Shown here: positions 24,201-33,600 of the stretch, in pieces
Layout of the letters: every line of letters begins with the position of its first letter
How positions within the stretch are numbered: the first letter of the stretch is position 1
Assembly (NCBI GenBank): GCA_026018925.1
Contig: JAKSZU010000012.1
Coordinates: forward strand, 30,059,814 to 30,123,813
DNA length: 64,000 nucleotides
Direction of reading: 5' to 3'
Source of the DNA: Tupaia tana
Taxonomy: Eukaryota; Chordata; Mammalia; Scandentia; Tupaiidae
Position numbers and translations under genes: made by a program
The notes under the pieces: generated by a model
What the model saw: the letters and a program-made list of their open reading frames with translations, nothing else
Told to the model about the DNA's origin: nothing
Database searches by the model: none

Positions 24201-27200
24201 GGTCACTGGAATTGCCCACCTCCCTCCTCTTTCCCTCTGGAAGCCCAAGGGAGCATCCAAGTCTGCCTCCGCCTCTCTCATAGCTAGGCACACACAGACT
24301 GGGTGTACAGCGGGGTGCTGTCATCTGTGTCTATCCCTCTGCCTTCCATCGCTCTCCCATGGGCCCCAGCCTGGGCATGGAGTGCAAGGCTCTTGGAAGC
24401 CCAGCAGCAAAGATGGACAAACAGCCCAGAGAAAGGCAGGGGCATGCCCAAGGTCACATACACAGCACAAAGGACACCACAGCCAGACTGGACCCCAGCA
24501 GGCCCTGGGTCAGTGATGGACAGAACCTCCTGGTTTCCCACTTCTCAACCAGCACAGGCTGGGCACTGAGGTAACTGGGTTTAGGCTCCCAGGATCCACC
24601 TTCAGCGTCTCCCTCTGGGATCGGGCTTATACTCTCAGGAAGTGGAATCTACCTTCTCTCCAACACCCAGGGCACAGGGCAGATCTGTGGCCAGGCCAGG
24701 CTGGAGGCCCTGGGAGAGGGCAAGGGTGCAGGGGGCCTGCATCAGCCCCTTCCTTTGTCCTGGCTCTACCTGCTGGGCTTCCAGGGACCTCTGGACACAG
24801 GGGAAGGAGGAAGAGAGAGGAGGAAGGGGGACTCCATCAGGTGGGTAGGCAGGTGGAGCCCCACCACCTAGGATCATGAGCACAGAGCATGTGCAGGGGC
24901 AGCTGGTTGTCCCAGCTCTGGGGGAGGGCTGAGGGAGGGGGACAGAAACTCAACAAACACCTGCCATGAGTTTCAGCCTCCAGGAGTGACCCAAGCATCA
25001 TGAGACTCTAGTTTTAGACCTGCCCTGTGACCTTGGCAGGCCACTCCCCTGTGTGGACCTCAGCCTTCTCATCTACCAAATAAAGGGATGATGAGAACAC
25101 CTTCTTCTTCAAAGGGTTATTGATGGGTTCAAGGCCACACTGTTGGCTAATGAGGAGATCCCATGCAGAGGGGCAGGCATGCTGGAGCCAGGCTGGCCTG
25201 GTTCCACTCCTGCCATAGCTGCCGTATGTGGCTTGTCACAGGCAAGTGACAGTACCTCTGCCAGCCTCAGTTCCTTTGTTGGTAACAGGGAGACAAGCCC
25301 ACTACTGCGTAGGACTGGCCTGAGAGTAAATTATTCTGTCATCAGAAAAGTCATGACATTTTCTTTCTATGTTTTTCTATGCAAAAATGTGTCATGACAT
25401 TCCTGACGACCCAATAGATTGATGGAAAGAAATGCATGGATCAGAGCAGGAGCTGGCTCCTATTACGAGAAATGGGATTAGCTGCACGGAACCTGGCAGT
25501 CCTGGAATCTTGGGGAGAGAAGCTCAGAGGCCGCTCCTCATCACCCAGGATTCCATCTGGCTGTGCTAAGGATCAGGGCTAGGGGGCTGGCCCCTTGGGA
25601 TGCTCACCAAGGCCTGGGCTCATCTTCCGTCCCCAACACCGCACTGTGGGGAACAGTGTTGGGGGACAGCATGGGAAGAAAAGACAGAAAGAGCTAGACT
25701 TGGAGAGCAGAGAGCTGAGCTCCAGGCCAGCCTGTGCTGGGCCTGGGCTGTGTGAACCTGAGCTGGCCCCTGGCCATCTCTGGGTCTCTGCCTCCTCGCC
25801 TGCGCCCCATAGTGGGGGGAGAGGGAGTATGAAACAAGGATTGCAAAAGGCCCTCTGGCACCAACAGCCTCTACTCTGTCTCAGAGGGAAGGAGGCTTGG
25901 GGTCCCAGCCACCAGAGGGGACTTGTGTCCTGCCCATATGCTTATTTTTCCAAGTCCTCTCAATATATTTCCAAGTCCTCTCCACCCCAAGGAAGGCCAT
26001 CTGCCAAGTCTGATCTAGCCATGAGGGGTCTGCAGTGGCAGCCTGGCCCCCAGTCCCGCCAACTCCAGTCCTGGGCTGAGCTGGGTTTACTCATTAACCA
26101 AGCCAGATGGAGGAGGCTGCTCCACCCTGTTGACACAGAGGGTGAGCATACTGGCCTCAGGTCAGGCTCTCCCCTCCCCTCCCTTGTGGGGAGCTAGCTG
26201 GGGAGGGGGTAGGGAAGGGCAGTGCCCACCCCACTTTGCACTACCAGCCTCACCCCCCTCCCAGGTCACAGACTCCCAAACGCCCGTTCACCTTTCATTC
26301 AGTTCGTTCCCTTGTTCCTTCCTTCCACCACCATCCCTGCCCTGTGCTGGATGCTGGAAGTGCAGAGAGGACAGGACCTGTCCCTGCACCAAGCTGGGAC
26401 ATACCAACTGCCCTCCCTTCCCTACTACTCAGCATGGACACAGCTCAGGGCCCCAGAGGGGGAGACACAGTCAGATGACCTGGGTATAGAGAGCCACAGA
26501 GGACGAAGGGATGGCAGAAAGGATGAACCAGAAGCTCATGGGGGGACAAATGGATGAAGCAGAAAGGCGCAAGGTCAGAGGGGAAAGGTCAGACATCTTG
26601 GGCCAAGATCACTGGGCTTAGTCTGAGACCAGGTCTCAGGCAGGAGGATCAGGGCAGGGGGTACTCTCTGAGTCCAGCACCCTGCTCGATTACAACATGA
26701 AGGACCTCCTATGTGTCCAGCAGAAGGGTAGCAGAAGGGAGGAGGGGAGGGCAATGGAGGTGCAGGGTGCAGGCTACACCAGGAGCCCGCCAAGGAGAGA
26801 CCTACCCACCCACCGTCAAAACGTGGCACTCACAGCAACACCAAACATACTGGGGACAGCTGATGAGGCCTCTCAACCAGAGTCATTAACAGGGTCTGCT
26901 TATATACTCCCAGACAGCGGTGGGTTCATGGGGCCCCAAACTGCCCTGTTATGGCAAAAAGAGAATCATGGAGTTGGAAGGAGCGGGAAGATGGCTGTGA
27001 GGGGCTGAGGTGTCTGCGCCTGTCCTGCATGCTGCTTTGACCTTTGACCCTTGACCCCAGAACCCAGCCCACCCTAGCCTGGGGCCATGTGATAAAGAAT
27101 ATCCTGCCTTCCAGACCTGCAGGTGATTCAGGGAGCAGCCAGGGAGGGAAGGGGAAAAGCAAGGCCAGAATCAGGTCCTTGGCACCCAAGGGTGCAGAGA

Positions 27201-27811
27201 GGGGGGAAGAAGACCTAGCTCTGACACACCCAGGAATTAGGAAAAGAAGGACCTGATCTCCCACCTGGAGTGACTCAAGTCAGGGGCCAGGTAAAGGCTC
27301 CTCAGGCAGGGAGGTCCCTGAGGGAGACCACTCTCTTGGCCAGGTGTAATCCCCCTCCTTGGGACAGGCAGGGGCACTGTGGGTTCTGGCTGAGTGGGCC
27401 AGAGTGAGTCACGCCCCCTCTTCAGGCCTCAGTTGGCCAGTCTGTGAGGGGAACTTGGCTCAGCTGTCTGTGTCCCCTGGTTCCTAGCAGAAAACTCTTT
27501 CTGGGCCCAGCCAGATACACAGCCAGGTGTCTGAGGGCCCGAGGGAGGGCCAGGAGAGCCAGGAGAGAGCTGGCGAGGCCGCAGGTGCAGGACGGCAAGC
27601 CTACCTTGATCTTGTGCAGTGTCCGATCCATCTCCACAGCCTGCACCCACACGGACACGCCGGCCTTGCTGTAGGTCAGGTTCCAGCCCACCTCGGCCTC
27701 ACACTCTGACCGGAAGCTGCGGAAGTCTTGGTCGTCCGGCACCTGGACACTCTCCCTGCCCAGGACTGGCCGAGGCCCTTGGGTCTCCGTTGAGGCCGCG
27801 GGATTCTCCAT
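2580..27811 (-). CDS. STARD10: STARD10, START-domain phospholipid transfer protein (complete, six coding exons)
   Basis: Coding exons on the minus strand, in order: 27605-27811, 6054-6201, 5469-5572, 4763-4880, 3048-3100 and 2580-2828. All junctions are GT-AG and phases agree, giving 292 residues (human about 291). The family (StarD2/PCTP subgroup) transfers phosphatidylcholine and phosphatidylethanolamine between membranes and acts in liver, mammary gland and beta cells. The START domain covers roughly residues 25-225, including 'VGWNLTYSKAGVSVWVQ' and 'RKKWDSNVIETFDIARLT'. The acidic tail ends in GSDDDTSLT; its serine is the equivalent of the CK2 site Ser284 of human STARD10. The ATG is the first in its exon but has C at -3, a weak context. 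No frameshift or premature stop is seen. Recognition is from close similarity to the human protein as I remember it. Confidence 0.96.
2829..3047 (-). other. STARD10: STARD10 intron
   Basis: Short intron with GTGAGTG donor and GCAG acceptor. No other feature. Confidence 0.85.
3048..3100 (-). CDS. STARD10: STARD10 coding exon (residues 193-210)
   Basis: 53-nt exon encoding SLPKWVVNKSSQFLAPK after a split glycine codon. The acceptor is CCTCTAG and the donor AAG/GTGAGTG. Confidence 0.95.
3101..4762 (-). other. STARD10: STARD10 intron with poly(C) tract
   Basis: 1.7-kb intron. A homopolymeric C run lies at about 3289-3303. The rest looks unique, and no RNA gene or full-length repeat was recognised. 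Confidence 0.7.
4763..4880 (-). CDS. STARD10: STARD10 coding exon (residues 154-193)
   Basis: Encodes KYPPRKDLVRAVSIQTGYLI and then QSTGPKSCVITYLAQVDPK, the central START beta-sheet strands. Acceptor CATCTCCAG, donor AAAG/GTGAGG. Confidence 0.95.
4881..5468 (-). other. STARD10: STARD10 intron
   Basis: 0.6-kb intron with a CT-rich microsatellite-like tract at about 4941-4980. No other feature recognised. Confidence 0.7.
5469..5572 (-). CDS. STARD10: STARD10 coding exon (residues 119-153)
   Basis: Starts by completing the tryptophan codon (T/GG), then RCPKPLKNRDVITLRSW and the 'GADYIIMNYSVKHP' strand. Acceptor CTCCACAG, donor CCC/GTGAGT. Confidence 0.96.
5573..6053 (-). other. STARD10: STARD10 intron
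   Basis: 0.5-kb intron, TG-rich around 5800-5900. No gene or repeat recognised. Confidence 0.7.
6054..6201 (-). CDS. STARD10: STARD10 coding exon (residues 70-119)
   Basis: Encodes CRMECRDVPAETLYDVLHDI, then EYRKKWDSNVIETFDIARLT. The CRD here is CCD in human. Acceptor TCTGCAG, donor TCTT/GTGAGC. Confidence 0.96.
6728..6980 (-). repeat. tRNA-derived SINE, older type C
   Basis: Reverse orientation. The A-rich tail is read as TTTTTTTGTTG, the middle has 'atctggtatgtttttcaagc' and the head is read as 'tggctcccttaaccac...ggccagcc'. Confidence 0.75.
7002..7278 (-). repeat. tRNA-derived SINE, type A, with target-site duplication
   Basis: Ends (plus strand) in AACTGCTGGTCCCC. It is flanked by a 12-bp direct repeat, GAATTTTTTATT, at 6990-7001 and 7279-7290. 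Confidence 0.85.
7322..7462 (+). repeat. MIR-type SINE fossil
   Basis: Has 'ggttacccagctagtaagtag' followed by 'cagagctgggatttagccc', the typical MIR 3' core. Confidence 0.65.
8463..8840. repeat. Left arm of imperfect inverted duplication
   Basis: Reverse complement of 9553-9902 at roughly 88-90% identity by eye. Relative to the right arm it carries about 25 extra bases near 8531-8555. It does not resemble any repeat family I know. Confidence 0.85.
8868..9056 (-). repeat. tRNA-derived SINE, short type B
   Basis: Tail read as TTTTTAAAAATATTTATTT, body 'acaaggcacacatgctctcc', head read as 'ccaccatgccacctgctgac'. Confidence 0.8.
9094..9372 (+). repeat. tRNA-derived SINE, type C, with internal (GT)n
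   Basis: Head 'gggctggtcctgtggcctag', then 'ggatcccacatggctgacc', ending 'gcaaataaaaaag'. A (GT)n microsatellite occupies about 9193-9231 within its body. Confidence 0.8.
9553..9902. repeat. Right arm of imperfect inverted duplication
   Basis: Pairs with 8463-8840. The spacer of about 710 bp contains two SINEs in opposite orientations and about 180 bp of unique sequence. Confidence 0.85.
9976..10084. repeat. Palindromic MITE-like DNA-transposon fossil
   Basis: Starts TAGAGTGACCA and ends TGATCACCCTA, imperfect terminal inverted repeats, with 'cctcagtcccaggcaaactg' near the right end. Family not resolved. Confidence 0.5.
10219..10660 (+). repeat. Type C SINE interrupted by a type B SINE
   Basis: The head at 10219-10275 continues at about 10467 after the inserted element. 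The host sequence at the break is duplicated: AGAGAGACTAGAT on the left, AGAGAGACCAGAT on the right. Confidence 0.7.
10276..10466 (+). repeat. tRNA-derived SINE, type B, nested
   Basis: Head 'gggccagcaggtggcgtgg', pyrimidine tract, and 'gtagcaaattaaaag' tail. It lies inside the type C element. Confidence 0.85.
10661..12514. other. STARD10 intron stretch without recognised features
   Basis: A G homopolymer run lies at about 11896-11913. No exon or RNA gene recognised. Confidence 0.5.
12515..12650 (-). repeat. MIR-type SINE fossil
   Basis: Antisense MIR pattern: 'aggcttagtttcctcagatg', then 'aaaaatgggattaataac' and 'ataaatgctcaaaa'. Confidence 0.65.
13418..13676 (+). repeat. tRNA-derived SINE, type A (first of a doublet)
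   Basis: Head 'accagcagttagcataatgg', end 'agcaaaaacctctc' plus A-tail. Flanked by AGATTACTTCTGGG on both sides. Confidence 0.9.
13695..13967 (+). repeat. tRNA-derived SINE, type A (second of a doublet), intact Pol III boxes
   Basis: A box TAGCGTAACGG at 13705-13715 fits TRGYNNANNNG. The B box GGTTCGAGTTCC at 13748-13759 is close to GGTTCRANTCC. The tail is an A-rich run at about 13943-13969. This is one of the best-preserved heads in the window. Confidence 0.92.
13985..16340. other. STARD10 intron stretch, MIR at 14365-14465
   Basis: A MIR core ('ttttatagatgctggaactg', 'aggcacagagaggcacagcc') lies at 14365-14465, plus strand. The rest shows no recognised feature. Confidence 0.5.
16345..16592 (+). 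repeat. tRNA-derived SINE, type A (diverged)
   Basis: Core 'atgtcactggacttccacat', centre 'gtagcttaaaatacacacc' and tail (CAAAA)n. Confidence 0.75.
17766..17846. repeat. Left arm of perfect 81-bp inverted repeat
   Basis: Exact reverse complement of 18689-18769, checked base by base. It is not part of a recognised SINE or MIR. The spacer is 842 bp. Confidence 0.95.
18689..18769. repeat. Right arm of perfect 81-bp inverted repeat
   Basis: Pairs with 17766-17846. The flanks diverge abruptly on both sides. Confidence 0.95.
19477..19722 (-). repeat. tRNA-derived SINE, type C
   Basis: Body 'gtcagagggcacatgtactc', head read as 'gatcctgctcccttaacaac'. Confidence 0.75.
20714..20917 (+). repeat. tRNA-derived SINE, type B, with target-site duplication
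   Basis: Flanked by AAGATTAAATGGCCC at 20699-20713 and AAGATTAGATGACCC at 20918-20932. A-tail at 20898-20912. Confidence 0.85.
20933..27030. other. STARD10 intron stretch, mostly unique with MIR fossils
   Basis: Antisense MIR pieces occur at about 24985-25115 and 25195-25330. No lineage-specific SINE is seen in these 6 kb, in contrast to the intergenic block at 40-52 kb. No exon recognised. Confidence 0.5.
27038..27057. promoter_or_regulatory. Three tandem nuclear-receptor half-sites (DR1-DR1)
   Basis: TGACCT, TGACCC and TGACCC at 27038-27043, 27045-27050 and 27052-27057, each separated by a single T. The first pair is an excellent match to the DR1 consensus of HNF4 and PPAR:RXR. The array lies about 550 bp downstream of the STARD10 first coding exon in transcription order. 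Function is inferred. Confidence 0.6.
27605..27811 (-). CDS. STARD10: STARD10 first coding exon (residues 1-69)
   Basis: ATG at 27809-27811 (minus). Encodes MENPAAS... through 'EMDRTLHKIK', then the GTAGGC donor. The exon extends to about 27924, where CTTGCAG on the minus strand is a good acceptor. So 27812-27924 is 5' UTR. Confidence 0.96.
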
Positions 27812-27924
27812 GGGGAGCGTAGGGAGGCCCGGGGCCCTGGCCCTAGTCCGACTCTCCTGGGCCCTCTGCGGAGGCTCTGACAACGTCGACGCGGCTGCAG
27901 ATGCTGACGCCACCTTCCTGGGAC
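27812..27924 (-). other. STARD10: STARD10 5' UTR part of first coding exon
   Basis: Between the predicted acceptor at 27925-27931 and the start codon. It contains no ATG and no stop in frame with the coding sequence. Confidence 0.65.
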
Positions 27925-28199
27925 CTGCAAGACCGGTTTGGGGACGGGAGTCAATGCGCTGGGGGCGCGGGTGAGGCTGTCCAGGGTCCGGGCGGAAGGA
28001 GAGGTCAAGACCAGCAGGGGCTGAAGGCGGAAGAGCGCAGGACAGTATCGGGGCCACCCCAAGGAGCGACCCCAGACCTCCCTGAGTCCGGCGAGGGGGC
28101 GGTGTATCCAGCGCGGGAGGCTGGCGGGATGCTGTCTGGACCTAGGGGACAGCCGGGACCCGAGGTGACAGACGATGTGGCGGGCCCCATACAGTGGTG

Positions 28200-28680
28200 G
28201 CAGGACCGGCTCAACTAACTCGGCGGCGGCGCCCGCGCGGGATGCGCGCGGGGCGCGTGGTGGGGGCGGGGCCGGGCCGGGCGCTCGCCGGCGGCCGCTC
28301 ACCTGTGCCCGCTGCTCCGCCGGGGCCCGCCGGCCGGGGTGCAAGCGCCGCCGCTGCTGCTGCCGCTGCCCGGGCGACCGGGGCCGCGCGGGGGCTCCGG
28401 GGGAGGAGCAGTGGGTCCCGCCGCCCGGCCCCGCCCCGCCCCGCGCCCCCCCCCGCCCCGCGCGCCCCCTCCCTCTCTCCCTCTCTCCCTCCCTCCCTCC
28501 CGGCTGGGCTCTGGGGCTCCGGGGTCTCCGCTCGCCTCGGCTCGGTATTTTCCAGGCTGCGGAGGTAAAGCTGACGGAGCTCGGAGCCCCGCCCCGCCCC
28601 GCCCCGCCCCGCAGGGTCCTAGCGCCCGCCCCCGCCGCCCCGGGTAGGGACTCGGGCCGGGAGGGGCCGTCCTCAGGCAG
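28200..28680 (-). promoter_or_regulatory. STARD10: STARD10 CpG-island promoter and probable non-coding exon 1
   Basis: Very high G+C and CpG. On the minus strand CAG/GTGAGC at 28303/28302 is a strong donor, suggesting a non-coding first exon ending at 28303. No TATA box is seen. GC boxes at 28587-28610 lie upstream. The transcription start cannot be fixed by eye. Confidence 0.75.
28587..28610 (-). promoter_or_regulatory. Sp1-type GC-box array / G-quadruplex motif
   Basis: Five runs of four C separated by single G on the plus strand, so the STARD10 sense strand carries five G4 tracts with C spacers. This fits both Sp1/KLF sites and a G-quadruplex pattern. Confidence 0.65.
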
Positions 28681-28699
28681 GGACTGGGGACGGGTGAGG

Positions 28700-29870
28700 A
28701 GGAGCCCAGATGGAGTGGGCTCTGCGAGGAAGCGTGGTGAGGCACTACAAGAGGGATTCTGGAAGTTAATAGAGAACCCCTTCTCTCCACCCCCTCCCAT
28801 ACACGCAGGTGCATACCTCTGCAACAACCTATTTACACACAGGCACGCTGTCCCCAGAACAACCCAAAGCCACCCCCACACAACAATACAGAGATCCAAA
28901 GATGGGCACACACCCCCGCGACTAACTGGCAGGGAAGACAGCCCCACAGCAACTCAGATGCCCACAGCTTACACCTCCACCAACCCAGAGGCGCACCAAG
29001 CCTCCACACGCCCCAGCCCAATTCCCAGTGGGTGTGCAAACTGTCAGAAGTTGATCCTACCCACCAGGCTGAAGGTTCACAGGCTGGCCTAACTGGAGCA
29101 CAGTCTCCCCTCCAGTCTCATTGCCACCTGGGAGCTTTAACCAGGACTCCATCAGATGCCAGATTCTTTGGACCATGTCCACCACTACCCCTCAACACAC
29201 ACACAACACACACAGAGAACACACACACACACACACACACACACGCCTCCGATGGACTAGACAAGGCTCTCAGGAACATCTGGCCCCAGAGTGCTGGGGC
29301 TCCCTGTCACTCCCCAGGCAGAGCTAGCCAGAGCTCCACAGCCTCTGGAGAGGTCCTTCCAGACACAGCAGCCTGGCTTCCAGTCTGGGAGGCAGCCCCT
29401 GCCCCCTGGGTCCTAGTGCCAACTCTTCTGCCATCTACTCCACGTGAACTAGGGCCAAGAGCTCACCTTCTCTGAGGCCAAGCCAGTAAGAATGTAGAGC
29501 CTGTCCCAAAGCTGAGCATTCACTCACCTCAGCGACTGGCCCTTGACCACAGAGAAACAGGGAGGGCCTGCGGTGAGCTCCTCTGGAGGACAGCTAACAG
29601 GACCCAACGGGTACCCACCATGCCAGAGAGAGTCCATTTCTGTACTAACCAGACCTCTTGTTTAGGCCTCCGCCCATCCCAGGGTTCCCTTCTCTGCCTT
29701 GATTGCCCCATTCTGCCCCAGCCACAGAAAGAGCCACTCAATCAGCATGCATGACACTAAAGCACCTCCAGGCCTCACCCTGGAGCTCTGGGATGAAACA
29801 GAGCTTGTTCTTAAAGGTGCTAAGAGAAAAGAGGAGTCATCAAGGCAGGTTCACAAATGGAGGTGTCTCT
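28700..29870. other. Intergenic, with (CA)n
   Basis: A CA-rich microsatellite lies at about 29192-29245. No exon recognised. Confidence 0.5.
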
Positions 29871-29873
29871 TCC

Positions 29874-30154
29874 TTTTTTTTTTTTTTTTCTGGAGAGGTT
29901 TTTTGCTATAGGGTGCGTGTGCTTGCCAGAAAGACAGAGAGAGACAAAGAGGGACAGAGAGACAGAAAGCGAGAAATCACCCCCCCAGGGTGAATGGCCA
30001 CGCTGCAATCCCTTCTCCTCCATTCTCCTCTTGGGATCTTGGGCACGTACACACACATGCCTGGCATGAGTTTAAGCCACCGGGTCTGGGACTCGAACCA
30101 TGGTCGACTACATGGGAGTCCAGCAACATAGCCATTACGTCAACTGCTGGTCCC
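29874..30154 (-). repeat. tRNA-derived SINE, type A, with target-site duplication
   Basis: Flanked by GGTGTCTCTTCCT on both sides (about 29861 and 30157). Ends 'caactgctggtcccaa'. Confidence 0.9.
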
Positions 30155-30416
30155 AAGGTGTCTCTTCCTGCAGTGCTTAGGGCTCAAAGATGTTTGCAAG
30201 TCAGGCCCAATGTGCAAAACGAGGAGGAGTGAGCAGGGAGCTATGATGGCAAGTGACATCCACAGGCATTATGCAGGGTGGACCCTGTAAAATGAGTTGT
30301 GGGTTCCCATGAGGCCTGCGTCCTGACCTTAGCTCTCCAGGCCAGCTGCAGTGTGGGAGGTAAGGTCAGATATGCCCTGCGCCTTCTAACTCATTCTCTT
30401 TAGAAGTGTCTGGGGG

Positions 30417-30651
30417 AACCAGCAGTTAGCATAATGGCTATGTCACTGAACTCCCATGTGGTCGACAGTGGTTCTGGACCCGGTGGCTTAAACTCACACC
30501 AGGCGCGTGTACGTGCGTGCCCAGGATCCCAAGAGGAGAATGGAGGAGAAGGAATTGCAGTGTGGCCATCCCCCCTGGGGGGTGATTTCTTACTTTCTGT
30601 CTCTCTGTCTCTCTGGCAAGCACACACACACCCTGTAGGAAAAAAAAAAAA
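30417..30651 (+). repeat. tRNA-derived SINE, type A, with target-site duplication
   Basis: Head 'accagcagttagcataatgg'. AAGTGTCTGGG is duplicated on both sides. Confidence 0.9.
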
Positions 30652-30659
30652 AGTGTCTG

Positions 30660-33600
30660 GGAATGAGTGGGTGGCCAGGGCTGGCTCTGGGCACGGAAGG
30701 CTGAGCTCTGGCTTTCTGCTATGGACCTCCTCTGCCTCTAGCCCAGGTCTCATCAGATCACTGCCCCTGCTCGGGCCTCAGAGGCCTGACCTGCCGCCCT
30801 CACTTCCAGTTTGGTTGGGGAGCCAAAGGGGACCCCAACAGAGCCAAAGCCTACTCTGTGAACTATAGCCTTTAGGTTCTGCCATGAGGAAGAGGGAGGC
30901 CAGCACTGACCTGGTGGCCCTGCCTTTTCAGGACCCCAATATCTCACATCTCAGCAGAGAGCAGGTGCCAGGATAGTAAAATTCTCGTGCCTGCTATCCA
31001 GTCCAGGGTAAAAGAGACAAGGTAGGGGTGACATTAGGGGGAACAGGAAGGGCAGACTGCTAGAAGGACTTCCTCACCCCAGAGAGTTGCCAGTCTGAGG
31101 GAGAGACAGAAGCCGGGGACACTGGTGGCAGGAACCAAGCATCACTCAAATCCAAAGCCAGATCAGCCAGGATGAACCTTCTGGGTCTCTGGTCAGTAAA
31201 GGCAGGTGACCTGACACCCCTAGGCTCAGGTGGCATGCCCTAGGCTGGGCCCACCACTGGGTCCTGAGTTTGGGCTGGGTGGAAAGGCTTCACCCCATTC
31301 TACTCATCATTTGTTTGCCCCCCCCAAAACTGCAGTGTCTCTGGCTCTGGGGCTCATGACGGCTTCTAACACGACAAAACAGACTCATATCCTGTCTCAA
31401 ATCACCCCTGAGCAGCAGAGAGAAGGACTCTGTCTGCTCGAGGACAGGAGAGTGAGCCCAGGAGGGCTGGGGTGGGGGCCTGGGAGGAGTTCTGCTGCCA
31501 CTGCTTTCCCCCACCTGGCAGTGCACAGGGCCTGTGGACCTGGGCTCAAAATCCTGGCTTCACCATCTCCTAGCTGCATGGCTGGAAACAAGTGATGTGC
31601 CCTCTCTGAGCCTCAGTTTCCTCATCGGGAATACTAATACCCTCTGAAAATGACTGCAACGAAAAGAGTCACACGTGTGCCTGTTTCACCGCCAGATAAG
31701 TAACCAACAGTTTAATGGGGGTGGGAGTGGGGCAGGGAGGAATACGCTGTTAGAAGTGCGTGGGCCTGACAGAAAGGGTTAAGGTAACATCTTCATGCGA
31801 CGATTAGTAAGATTCTCATAGAAGAGTAAACAAGATAGCCTGCCCACCACACCCCCCCCACCCCGCACTGTCCACTGCACTTCCTGCCACAGAGGAGGAG
31901 GGTAGAAGATGCCTTTCTGTCTAGCTGCAGGCCAGCCAGCCTGGCCACAGGGGGTAGTTCGAGGCACCCTTCTGAGCCCCAGGACAGAGCCCAGGTCTGG
32001 CTTCTCTCTGGGTCCCAGCTCCTGAACATCACTGAGCAGGAGTCAGAGTGGGGGTAGAAGGTAAGAGTGTGATGAGAAGGTGCTTAGAAAACTGAGAAGC
32101 GTCGCGGGAATGTGAGGACTCAGCACCCAGAGTGCTGAGCAAGCCCGGGTTTTCGCACATGCCCCTCGCACAGAGTGGCTGAGGCCATCGAGGCTTGGGG
32201 ACGCCCTTGGTCACACCAGGTCACACGCAGCACCAAAGCAGAGTTGCCAGATGAAACAAGACATCTATAGATACAGGAGCCCCGATTGTACAGCAAGTCA
32301 GAGCCCAGAAGGGGACTGTGACTCCTGGAATGGGGTGGGGTAGTTCGGAGAGATTTCTACCACTGCTCACTGCCCCCCCAAGAGACAGCACACAGACCCC
32401 ACAGGAGTCGGGCACCTACTTGGTCCCCAGCACTTCCCTCAACTCCTCCACCGGAACTGAAGACCCAGACCACCAAGATCTGGCCCACTCCATCACCGTA
32501 CTGTACAAGGCAGGGAAACAAAGGCCCAGCTTTAGGGACAAAGAAAAAGCCAGGCCTCCTGCTCCTCACCTGAGGCTTCCGCCTGTTACACACCGCCCCT
32601 CCATTCGCACGTGGGTGCCCTCGGCACAGTCACAGCACCCTCCCAGCCTCAAGTTGTAGCCTCCTCCTATGTCTCCCACCTGCTCAGTGACCTGGACAAC
32701 GAGAGGTCCTCAAATCTTGACACTCCTGGGTACCCATGCCTCCTCACCATCTGTCAGAGTGATGGATGGCTGCCTCGGTCTCCCCGCTTGGAGATGAGAA
32801 GGCCCTCCTCCCCTGGCCCCTTGTCCTCCCACCCCTTCCTCCGGGGTAACCCTGCCTGCCAGTTTACGTGGAGCAAAGTCCCAGGTTGTCCAGGGCAACA
32901 GTGCAGTGTCCACAGGCAGTGTTCTAGAAGGTTGGGCTGTGACCTGTATGATGTCACCAGGAGGCAGCAGTGTGGAGAGGGGGTTCCACAGCCCTCGGGA
33001 AGGGCCCAGGACAGAGCTCTCTGAGGCCCTTGGACTGGGCTGGCCTTGAGAGGGATTGTCCTTTCCAGTGGCAGTCCCAACTGGAGCCGGATCTAAGTGT
33101 TTGCCCAGGGCAGGTCTCACAGCCCTGCCAGCCTCACTGAGCAAACAGCCCAAACCTGCCCTGAGGGAGCTGCTCCTGCCTCAGGGCCCACATGGCGGCG
33201 GGCAGCCACAACCGAGTCAGTCGCTCATCTGCCAGCTCACTCCTGGTGACACTGTCCCAGCCACGGCCTCCCACCCTGGTGTTCTGTCACAGTCTCTCAC
33301 AGCCAGTCCTGCACAGTGCACTTGTGGTCACTGGGGCACACACAACACCAGGGTGGAGCTTCCAGGGCACGTAGTGAAATCTGAGGCAGAGGGGCAGCTC
33401 AGGAACCTTGACCATAGTACGTCTGGAATAGCACTTGGTCTGAAAACCTTGCCTGAGGCCCTGCCACACCCACGGCACAAAACAGCATGCCACGCAGGCA
33501 CATGCCAGCTCTCTGCAGACCTCAGTCACTCGCCATGTCATGGGACTGTCAGCAGCGCCTGTCACAGTGCTGTACAAGTTGCTGTGTGCACACATGTGCA

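Larger units (their letters stand above)
6202..27604 (-). other. STARD10: STARD10 large first coding intron (21.4 kb)
   Basis: Separates residues 69 and 70. Contains several tRNA-SINEs, MIR fossils, two inverted-repeat pairs and a nuclear-receptor motif array, each listed separately. No embedded coding gene was recognised; open frames in this interval look like noise or SINE sequence. In human, beta-cell regulatory variants for type 2 diabetes have been mapped to STARD10 non-coding sequence. Correspondence to any one site here cannot be judged by eye. Confidence 0.85.

Noticed and set aside
27676..28947. 423-codon open frame on the minus strand across the STARD10 promoter
   Set aside because: It is a long open frame in a very GC-rich CpG island, overlaps the real STARD10 exon in another frame, has no recognisable domain and would read through the exon 1 donor.
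28175..29092. 305-codon plus-strand frame starting in the CpG island
   Set aside because: Pro/Arg/Ala-rich low complexity typical of antisense frames in GC-rich DNA; no family similarity and no splice or poly(A) support.
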